Below, in pieces: positions 1 through 5,097 of a stretch of 5,751 nucleotides of DNA (position 1 is its first letter; each line of letters starts with the position of its first letter). The notes below the pieces were generated by a model. The model searched no databases and was not told the origin of the DNA. It saw nothing but the letters and a program-made list of their open reading frames with translations. A program made the translations under genes and the position numbers. Source of the DNA: an uncultured Prevotella sp. (GTDB lineage Bacteria; Bacteroidota; Bacteroidia; Bacteroidales; Bacteroidaceae); assembly GCA_945788545.1 (NCBI GenBank), contig CALZMK010000117.1, positions 1 through 5,751 of the forward strand. The letters are read 5' to 3'.

Positions 1-33
1 TTTTTTTTATTGAAAATAAGCTAAATCCTTGAT

Positions 34-705
34 TTAAAACAAGTCAATATTGACAACTTTTGCAGTATTATCGACAACTTTGAACTTAACGTTATATCCG
101 CCGACAACCATTCCATATACCCTTTCGGGATTGTCGTGATAATGGGGACGAGGGTCCTCGGCAAGCAATTGCTCAATGAGTAGGCACTGTTCCTCGCCAA
201 GGCGAAGGCGCAGGGCGTCGGGAATATCCACATTGAGAGTGGTCCATTTTTCGGATGAGGCAAAACCGCCGCGAGCCTCGGGATGGGCGTCAAACTCAGG
301 CAGATAGGGCTTGATGTCGTATATAGGAGTGCCGTCCATCAAGTCGGCACCGCTCACCTCAATCTCGACATTCGTCCCCTTGTGTATGCCCACGATTCTC
401 ACTGCCGACATACCAATGTTATTGGGTCGGAACGACGAGCGCGTGGCAAACACTCCCATGCGACGATTGCCTCCAAGACGGGGAGGGCGCACGGTGGCAT
501 GCTTGGGGGCATCGACATTTGCCGAGAATCCCCAAAGAATCCACAGGTAGTCGAAGTCTTCGAGTCCACGCAGGCATTCAGGGTCGTTCCACTCATTCTG
601 CAGAACGATACGCCCATGAAGCTGCGTTGCGATACCACTTTGACGTGGCACCCCAAATTTCTCCTTCAGGGGAGAACGAAAATAGGCTATCGGTGTAATA
701 TTCAT
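34..705 (-). CDS. trmO: TrmO, tRNA (N6-threonylcarbamoyladenosine(37)-N6)-methyltransferase
   Basis: This cytoplasmic enzyme N6-methylates t6A at position 37 of certain ANN-decoding tRNAs to give m6t6A, using S-adenosylmethionine; that role is known from the E. coli family member (YaeB/TsaA). The 223-residue protein matches the family along its whole length (E. coli is about 235 residues). Visible motifs are RSPLKEKFGVPRQ (10-22), RGLEDFDYLWIL (46-57), VRPPRLGG (72-79), MGVFATRSSFRPNNIG (83-98), DLMDGTPIYDIKPYLP (121-136) and DPRP (184-187). The first blocks form the TsaA-like beta-barrel that binds SAM; the last belongs to the C-terminal domain. The start is fixed by an ATGA overlap with the upstream HAD gene (its TGA is at 702-704), so translation is probably coupled. 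Only 33 bases follow the stop and no terminator is visible on this strand. The family call is near certain; activity on a given tRNA is inferred. Confidence 0.96.
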   Translation of the reverse strand: MNITPIAYFRSPLKEKFGVPRQSGIATQLHGRIVLQNEWNDPECLRGLEDFDYLWILWGFSANVDAPKHATVRPPRLGGNRRMGVFATRSSFRPNNIGMSAVRIVGIHKGTNVEIEVSGADLMDGTPIYDIKPYLPEFDAHPEARGGFASSEKWTTLNVDIPDALRLRLGEEQCLLIEQLLAEDPRPHYHDNPERVYGMVVGGYNVKFKVVDNTAKVVNIDLF

Positions 706-1439
706 ATTGTGGAAATATGTGATTCCACAAGAGCAGGGAAGACTTTGTCGAAGTCGGTCATCCTGTCGAATACGAGGTTGGCACCCTCGTCGGACAGCAT
801 TTCGTCGGGCAGGGGACCGCTGTTTACTGCAACAGTGAAAATCCTTGCCGCCACGGCAGCCCTCACTCCAAGAGGCGCATTTTCCACGACAATGGCTTCC
901 CAGGGTTCAACTCCCGCCTTCTCCATTCCCTTGAGATAAGGCATGGGATGGGGTTTGCCGCGTGTAACGTCGAAGCTCGACACAATCATTCCGGGTTCGA
1001 TCAATCCACTGAAGTCATGGGTGAGTTTTTCAAGAAGAGAATGTTGCCCGCTACCCGTCACCACCACAATTTTCATGCCATACGACTTGATCTTGCCCTG
1101 AAGGTCGATAACGCCCTCCATAATCTCAGCCTGGGGGCGAGTGGCGAAGATACGGGATTTCTCGTCATACATGCGTTGCGATTCCTCGTCGCTTATCTCT
1201 ATGCCACGCTGTTCTTTCACAATCTTCTTTATGGTCTCCACACCACGCATACCCTCGTAGGCGTAGGCATCTGCCTCGCTCATCTCAATGCCAAATGAAG
1301 CCATGGAATTGTGCCAACTGTAGGCATGGTTGGGCATGGAGTTATATAGCACTCCATCCATATCGAAAAGTACGGCTTTCGGCTTGAATTCCCTGAATCC
1401 AAATTTTCTCAGATAATTGTCGATTTCCTTAGTGTACAT
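702..1439 (-). CDS. HAD-superfamily hydrolase, beta-phosphoglucomutase/sugar-phosphatase-like
   Basis: This is a 245-residue HAD (haloacid dehalogenase) enzyme of the subfamily with an alpha-helical cap, which includes beta-phosphoglucomutases and small sugar phosphatases. Motif I is DMDGVLYNS (26-34), with nucleophile D26 and acid/base D28. The helical cap covers roughly 36-110. Motif II is VVVTGSG (125-131, T128), motif III is RGKPHP (160-165, K162), and motif IV is VVENAPLGVRAA (184-195). Motif IV has E186-N187 where many relatives have Glu-Asp. The substrate cannot be read from the sequence; a phosphorylated sugar or similar metabolite is likely. The ATG at 1437-1439 is chosen because the promoter at 1463-1493 would initiate near 1457; an in-frame ATG at 1475 lies upstream of that point and would not be transcribed. 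The gene overlaps trmO by four bases (ATGA), so the two form an operon. Confidence 0.93.
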   Translation of the reverse strand: MYTKEIDNYLRKFGFREFKPKAVLFDMDGVLYNSMPNHAYSWHNSMASFGIEMSEADAYAYEGMRGVETIKKIVKEQRGIEISDEESQRMYDEKSRIFATRPQAEIMEGVIDLQGKIKSYGMKIVVVTGSGQHSLLEKLTHDFSGLIEPGMIVSSFDVTRGKPHPMPYLKGMEKAGVEPWEAIVVENAPLGVRAAVAARIFTVAVNSGPLPDEMLSDEGANLVFDRMTDFDKVFPALVESHISTI

Positions 1440-1462
1440 TGTATATATTTTAAAATCCGCCG

Positions 1463-1493
1463 CAAAATTACACATTTTTTTTCAATTACTCAA
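1463..1493 (-). promoter_or_regulatory. Bacteroidota-type promoter of the HAD-trmO operon
   Basis: Read on the minus strand, TTG (1493-1491), a 20-bp spacer and TAATTTTG (1470-1463) match the Bacteroidota sigma-factor consensus TTG-N19-21-TAnnTTTG without mismatch. Initiation near 1457 would give a leader of only about 18 nt before the HAD start at 1439. Confidence 0.8.
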
Positions 1494-1524
1494 ACGATTA
1501 CGTTATAATTTTCACTTATTTATG

Positions 1525-1555
1525 GTGTATGAATAGATTTTTATTGCTAATTTTG
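1525..1555 (+). promoter_or_regulatory. Candidate rightward promoter for a short transcript
   Basis: TAATTTTG at 1548-1555 is a perfect -7 element, followed by C. The expected -33 position, 20 bp upstream (1525-1527), reads GTG instead of TTG, one mismatch. It faces away from the HAD promoter, whose -33 box lies 31 bp to the left. No protein gene of normal size follows on this strand before the hairpin at 1676, so it may drive a small RNA, serve a remnant, or be fortuitous. Confidence 0.5.
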
Positions 1556-1561
1556 CACCAG

Positions 1562-1711
1562 AAAAACAAAAGACATCGATGAAACAACAGATTTCCAAGT
1601 AACAGGCAACGGAAACTTATCTACTCAAATCAAATCAGGAAAACTACTAAGAAAAAAGATGGTTACATGTTAGTGAAAGGGCGGGGGATTGATGAAATCC
1701 TCCGCCCTTTT
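1562..1711 (+). ncRNA. Candidate small RNA of about 150 nt between promoter and terminator
   Basis: A -7 element at 1548-1555 predicts a start near 1562. The next strong signal on the plus strand is a 15-bp hairpin with a short T-run ending at 1711. Between them is an A-rich, apparently unstructured stretch with only very short reading frames: MKQQISK at 1579-1602, and a four-codon frame at 1659-1673. I do not recognise an RNA family. The case rests only on the paired promoter and terminator signals. The hairpin also fits as the terminator of the converging bcp gene, so the RNA is unproven. Confidence 0.3.
1676..1711. terminator. Strong GC-rich hairpin terminator, possibly bidirectional
   Basis: A 15-base left arm (1676-1690, AAAGGGCGGGGGATT) pairs with the right arm (1696-1710, AATCCTCCGCCCTTT) across a five-base loop (GATGA), with one G-U wobble when read on the plus strand. 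It begins three bases beyond the bcp stop at 1715, so it probably ends the wzi-to-bcp operon on the minus strand. The T-run is better on the plus strand (TTTT then TTATTT-like sequence), so it could also stop a rightward transcript. Confidence 0.85.
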
Positions 1712-1714
1712 GAA

Positions 1715-2176
1715 TTATTTATTGATATATTCGAGTATCTGCTCGGCGTGTATCTTGGTCTTGATCTCCTTGGGAGTGAAAATCTTTTCAACCTCTCCCT
1801 GCTCATTGAGCAACCATGTAGTGCGCAGGGTGCCCATACATTTGCGTCCGCACATTGTCTTCTCGCCCCATGCACCAAGTTGCTGGAGGAGGGTGGTGTC
1901 GGTGTCGGCTATCAGAGGGAAGGGAAGAGAATATTTCTCAATGAATTTCTGATGGGATGCAGCTGAGTCCTTGCTCACTCCTATCACTGCATAACCAGCC
2001 TGTTGTAATTCGTCGTAGTGATCCTTGAGCGAGCAGGCCTCGGCGGTGCAGCCCGATGTGTTGTCCTTGGGATAGGCATACAGTATCACTTTCTTTCCGG
2101 CAAGACTGGCGAGGGTAATCTCGTTGCCGTTTTGGTCGAGCCCAAGTGTTGAGGGCATTTTTTCTCCAATGTTCAT
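1715..2176 (-). CDS. bcp: Bcp/PrxQ-type thioredoxin-dependent thiol peroxidase
   Basis: This 153-residue peroxiredoxin of the Bcp/PrxQ class has the usual length and reduces hydrogen peroxide and organic hydroperoxides in the cytoplasm, with recycling by thioredoxin. The active site is PKDNTSGCTAEAC (36-48). It has the peroxiredoxin P36-T40-C43 pattern, with C43 as peroxidatic cysteine and C48 as the likely resolving cysteine five residues later, as in E. coli Bcp. VIGVSKDS (64-71), FPLIADTD (86-93), the conserved G104-E105-K106 and LRTTWLL (117-123) complete the fold. C109 and C113, in MCGRKCMG, add a second cysteine pair at positions that from memory are often Tyr in relatives. The start lies 22 nt after the phosphoglycosyl transferase stop, with an A-rich leader and no clear Shine-Dalgarno sequence, so the gene is probably the last of the operon and ends at the hairpin at 1676-1711. 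Confidence 0.95.
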   Translation of the reverse strand: MNIGEKMPSTLGLDQNGNEITLASLAGKKVILYAYPKDNTSGCTAEACSLKDHYDELQQAGYAVIGVSKDSAASHQKFIEKYSLPFPLIADTDTTLLQQLGAWGEKTMCGRKCMGTLRTTWLLNEQGEVEKIFTPKEIKTKIHAEQILEYINK

Positions 2177-2198
2177 GTTCTTGTTATTTTATGTGATG

Positions 2199-2789
2199 TT
2201 AGAATTTCTTGCCGAATAATATGTTGGAGAATGTCTTGAAGAGAATCTTGGAGTCAAACCATAACGAGTTGTGCTCCAGATAGTAGAGGTCGAGCTCAAG
2301 GCGGCGAAGCATCTTCTCCATAGTGTCGGTGTAGCCATTGTAGAGAGTGGCATAGGAGGTGACTCCTGGACGCAACTGGTAGAGCTGGGGATAGCGGGAG
2401 TCGTGCTCCATGATTTTGTCGATGAAGTACTTGCGCTCAGGGCGTGGACCAATGAATGACATTTCGCCCACAAGAACATTCCACAATTGGGGAAGTTCGT
2501 CGAGATGATGCTTGCGAAGGAAGGCGCCGGCACGAGTGAGACGGGAGTCGTTGTCGCTATACAGCTGGGGACCGCTCTCTTCGGCATCGCATATCATTGT
2601 CCTGAACTTATGTATGTTGAACGCCTTGCCTTTATAGCCTATGCGCTCCTGACTGAACAAGGCGGGACCTCCGTCATCGAATTTGATGGCAAGGTAGCAT
2701 ATAAGGAATAGTGGAGAGAACACGACAATGCAGAAAAGCGCAACTGTTATGTCAAAAATCCTTTTTGTTTTTCTTTCTATATATTTCAT
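2199..2789 (-). CDS. Monotopic phosphoglycosyl transferase (bacterial sugar transferase), initiating glycan synthesis
   Basis: This 196-residue small phosphoglycosyl transferase (PglC-like, the catalytic core of the WcaJ/WbaP family) moves a sugar phosphate from a UDP-sugar to undecaprenyl phosphate at the cytoplasmic face of the inner membrane. That is the first step of capsule, O-antigen or glycoprotein glycan assembly. An amphipathic N-terminus (KRIFDI, 9-14) is followed by a hydrophobic segment, roughly 14-37. That segment contains S25-P26, matching the Ser-Pro break of the PglC re-entrant helix. The catalytic core shows SQERIGYKGKAF (46-57), HKFRTM (60-65), RKHHLDELPQLWNVL (92-106, catalytic pair D97-E98) and GEMSFIGPRPE (108-118). 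It lacks the extra four-helix N-terminal domain of WcaJ-type enzymes. The donor sugar cannot be deduced. Its neighbours are the lipoprotein and wzi genes upstream (68-nt gap) and bcp downstream, with no further glycosyltransferases in view. Confidence 0.93.
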   Translation of the reverse strand: MKYIERKTKRIFDITVALFCIVVFSPLFLICYLAIKFDDGGPALFSQERIGYKGKAFNIHKFRTMICDAEESGPQLYSDNDSRLTRAGAFLRKHHLDELPQLWNVLVGEMSFIGPRPERKYFIDKIMEHDSRYPQLYQLRPGVTSYATLYNGYTDTMEKMLRRLELDLYYLEHNSLWFDSKILFKTFSNILFGKKF

Positions 2790-2857
2790 CCTACGTGGGT
2801 TATTCTATTAAAAGAACGTATGCTGACGATGAATATTGTGCTGAATGGTGATTTTTA

Positions 2858-3292
2858 TCAATATTTTCTGAAATTCAGTCGAAGAACCCTGTTCTCAAGT
2901 ATCATCGTCGAACTGTTCAGAGTGACTACCTTTAGGGTCTCGGGCATATCGTGAATACCATAATGACGCAGGAATGTGGTGTCGGTGAGAACGAGGTCGG
3001 ACGAGTCGCGAAGATCGATGATGGGGTTGGTGAGAGTCATCACCTTGTCGCTGAGGGTGAAGCGCATGAACACCTTGTCGAGTTTTTCTTCTTTGTTGTC
3101 GCGAACATGGAGCAAATTGCCCTGGAAGCTCCAGAATAGCATACTGTCGCGCATATCGCATGACATGCCGCTTGACAGGGTGTCAACACTGCGCAATTGC
3201 CAATAACCGTCGAGATCGCCATTGTTGGAGGTGTGGATGTCGCATGCCGCGAGCATCAGCAACATGGTGAAGATATATAATAGTTTTCTCAT
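2858..3292 (-). CDS. Small lipoprotein, probably lipocalin-like
   Basis: This is a 144-residue secreted lipoprotein. The N-terminus MRKLLYIFTMLLMLAAC has a lipobox L14-A15-A16-C17, so the mature protein should begin with lipidated C17. No obvious Bacteroidota surface-export signal (an acidic run after the cysteine) follows, so a periplasm-facing position in the outer membrane is a reasonable inference. The mature part opens with DLDGYWQLRSVD (26-37), resembling the first strand of the lipocalin-like domain seen in many short Bacteroidales lipoproteins. Predicted beta strands continue to the C-terminal ENRVLRLNFRKY (133-144). No catalytic motif is visible and the function is unknown. The start is 29 nt after the wzi stop, so it is likely co-transcribed with wzi and may help at the cell envelope, but this is association only. 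Confidence 0.85.
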   Translation of the reverse strand: MRKLLYIFTMLLMLAACDIHTSNNGDLDGYWQLRSVDTLSSGMSCDMRDSMLFWSFQGNLLHVRDNKEEKLDKVFMRFTLSDKVMTLTNPIIDLRDSSDLVLTDTTFLRHYGIHDMPETLKVVTLNSSTMILENRVLRLNFRKY

Positions 3293-3321
3293 TTTTTTTG
3301 TTCCTTATATATATAATAATG

Positions 3322-4893
3322 TTAGAAGAGCCCTGACTTGCGTATTGTCAACTGCAATCCGACATTGTTGCCGCAGGTCTTGCCGTGGTCGAATCCTACG
3401 GCACCCTTAACACTCCATCCATGGAGGAGAGAGTCTTCATCAAAATTGTAGATTGCCTCGCCCATCATGTAGATGTTGTCCTGGGGATTGCTGAACGGAT
3501 GGGCGTATGTGCCCCAACCCCGCTGGTAGGTGGCGAGAAGGCGATAGGAGAGATTATATGTTGGCTCACCGCCGATACCTAAATGCCATGCCAAAAAGCG
3601 GTTGTTCTTCACATCTATCTTATTGTCGGTGTTGTAGATGGGCGAGCGATAGAGGGGATTGCCCATCACCTGGCCCCAATGTTGCCATCCGGGCAGAATG
3701 TGGTGATTATAATAATTGTCAACACCACCTATATGGTCGGGCATCTGTTGGGTGTGGTCGTGATATATAGGACCTGACTGATATTTGGTATATAGATACT
3801 CAACAACAACATTGTTTATCCAGGTGAACGAGTTCTTAAGACGGAAATCCACACCGAGCATGATGTCCTTGAGCGAATACATAAGATAACGCTGTTTCTT
3901 CTTGACATTCCATTCTGCACCTGTTCCGTATCCATCGTATTCAAGAAGAAACATCTGGGAATGATCTTCAAAGAAATGATCGGCATATATGCCCATATAC
4001 CAACTGTCGTAGTCGAAGTTGAGTCGGGCCAACCAACTGCCAAGCATATTGCCGCTCACGTTCTTGTAGTCGGTCTCGGCGGCATCGCCTCCGCTGCCGG
4101 GGATAAGGGCGTCAATCATACCGCTCAAGCCGCCCTTGTTATGATAAGTCAAGAAATCACCGTTTATCTCAACCTGTGAGGTTCCTCCAAATTGTGTCGC
4201 CATCTCAACACCAAGCTCAAGGGATACGGGCTTGAAACGCTCTGGGTCGCCAATGCGGAGATATCCTGCCTTGCTGTGATAATTGTAGTTCTCTGAATAT
4301 GAATGTTGTCTTTGGGTGAAATCCTTCTGCCAATTATCATCTGTAAAGCGTCCATAGGCAATATGTCCCTTGATTGACACTATGCCACGGGTGAACGGCA
4401 CCTTCCAGTATTCGGCAAGGGATAGGCGTGCCTGAGGAACTGGGCGGGCATTAATACCGAGGGTCTGGGAACCACTGCTGAGCTTGGGATTCTTTAATTC
4501 CAAAGGATATTCCTTGCTGCCCACTGTGAGCACGCCTTTTAGCCATCTACCCTCGGCATAGGCTTGATGGACGAATGCCTTGCTCGTGTAATTGGCTGCA
4601 CCTACAAGATCAAGGCCATAGCCAACGCCCCATTTCTTCTCATTATCTACACTCAGGGGGCGAATGACTGATGCACGTAGATAGCCATTGTTCTTTTCAA
4701 GCGAACTAAGTCCATACTTGTTGGCATTGAGCCATAAGGGGGTATTACCCTCGTCGAATGACATCGAACCTTGCATTTCCAACATATAGCAAAGACTGTC
4801 AATAAGGGATGGCTTGGTAGAGGAATCCCCCGCATTGATAGTCAAGAAGGTTGCACTAATTGATGTCGCGAGAATAATGAGTCTCTTTTTCAT
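3322..4893 (-). CDS. Wzi-family outer-membrane capsule-assembly protein
   Basis: This 523-residue protein belongs to the Bacteroidota branch of the Wzi family. E. coli Wzi is an outer-membrane beta barrel that helps attach group 1 capsule to the cell surface; the role here is by homology. A signal peptide spans about 1-22 (MKKRLIILATSISATFLTINAG). The rest alternates short beta strands and turns and ends in Phe (RKSGLF), as outer-membrane barrels usually do. Family blocks seen are PLWLNANKYGLSS (52-64), NARPVPQARLSLAEYWKVP (148-166), DHFFEDHSQMF (305-315), DHIGGVDNYYNHH (386-398), GWQHWGQVMGNPL (402-414) and NNRFLAWHLG (430-439). The ATG at 4891-4893 is chosen because it opens the signal peptide and follows the promoter at 4912-4942 by about 12 nt; an in-frame ATG at 5007 lies upstream of that promoter. 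It is probably the first gene of the operon that continues with the lipoprotein. Confidence 0.93.
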   Translation of the reverse strand: MKKRLIILATSISATFLTINAGDSSTKPSLIDSLCYMLEMQGSMSFDEGNTPLWLNANKYGLSSLEKNNGYLRASVIRPLSVDNEKKWGVGYGLDLVGAANYTSKAFVHQAYAEGRWLKGVLTVGSKEYPLELKNPKLSSGSQTLGINARPVPQARLSLAEYWKVPFTRGIVSIKGHIAYGRFTDDNWQKDFTQRQHSYSENYNYHSKAGYLRIGDPERFKPVSLELGVEMATQFGGTSQVEINGDFLTYHNKGGLSGMIDALIPGSGGDAAETDYKNVSGNMLGSWLARLNFDYDSWYMGIYADHFFEDHSQMFLLEYDGYGTGAEWNVKKKQRYLMYSLKDIMLGVDFRLKNSFTWINNVVVEYLYTKYQSGPIYHDHTQQMPDHIGGVDNYYNHHILPGWQHWGQVMGNPLYRSPIYNTDNKIDVKNNRFLAWHLGIGGEPTYNLSYRLLATYQRGWGTYAHPFSNPQDNIYMMGEAIYNFDEDSLLHGWSVKGAVGFDHGKTCGNNVGLQLTIRKSGLF

Positions 4894-4911
4894 TATTATT
4901 GTTTTTGGGTG

Positions 4912-4942
4912 CAAAATTAATAATAAAATGTGAAAATGGCAA
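4912..4942 (-). promoter_or_regulatory. Bacteroidota-type promoter of the wzi operon
   Basis: On the minus strand, TTG (4942-4940), a 20-bp spacer and TAATTTTG (4919-4912, then C) match the TTG-N19-21-TAnnTTTG consensus exactly. Initiation near 4906 gives a leader of about 12 nt before the ATG at 4893. It probably serves wzi, the lipoprotein, the phosphoglycosyl transferase and bcp. Confidence 0.8.
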
Positions 4943-4988
4943 TAAATACAAGGAAAAACATATAAAAAACACTCAATATTATGCTGAT

Positions 4989-5025
4989 TAGGGAAAATCC
5001 CATGCAAGGATAGGGAAAAACCTAT
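4989..5025. repeat. Pair of direct repeats 22 bp apart, operator-like
   Basis: TAGGGAAAATCCCAT (4989-5003) and TAGGGAAAAACCTAT (5011-5025) agree at 13 of 15 positions and start 22 bp apart, about two DNA helical turns. The second copy is also an imperfect palindrome (ATAGG/CCTAT arms at 5010-5014 and 5021-5025). It touches the -33 TTG (5025-5027) of the rightward promoter. This geometry fits a regulator binding as a tandem dimer just upstream of the polymerase site. The regulator is unknown. Confidence 0.5.
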
Positions 5026-5055
5026 TGTCTATTTCATAAAAATGTTGTTACTTTG
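5025..5055 (+). promoter_or_regulatory. Promoter of the repeat-tailed secreted protein gene
   Basis: TTG (5025-5027), a 20-bp spacer and TTACTTTG (5048-5055, followed by CAGCAG) match the Bacteroidota consensus with one mismatch, T for A at the second position of the -7 box. Initiation near 5061 would give a leader of about 37 nt to the ATG at 5098. An in-frame ATG at 5071 would leave about 10 nt. The promoter diverges from the wzi promoter across an intergenic region of 204 bp. Confidence 0.65.
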
Positions 5056-5097
5056 CAGCAGAAAACAAAAATGTGCAACAATTTAAAACATACAATT

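Noticed and set aside
1..33. T-rich run at the left edge as a terminator for trmO
   Set aside because: On the trmO strand this is an A-run with no preceding hairpin. It might belong to a feature outside the window, but nothing supports a call.
283..939. Plus-strand open frame of 218 codons opposite trmO and the HAD gene
   Set aside because: It lies antisense to two strongly supported genes, crosses their junction, and its product resembles no protein family I recognise.
2189..2587. Minus-strand frame of 132 codons inside the phosphoglycosyl transferase gene
   Set aside because: It is a different frame of a gene with clear catalytic motifs; its Ser/Thr/Pro-rich product is typical of an out-of-frame reading.
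2832..2865. Inverted repeat AATATTG/CAATATT as a terminator between the lipoprotein and phosphoglycosyl transferase genes
   Set aside because: The seven-base AT-only stem with a 20-base loop overlaps the lipoprotein stop region and has no T-run, so it is too weak to call.
4894..5007. N-terminal extension of Wzi to an ATG at 5007
   Set aside because: It would put 38 residues before a good signal peptide, and the added start lies upstream of the consensus promoter at 4912-4942.
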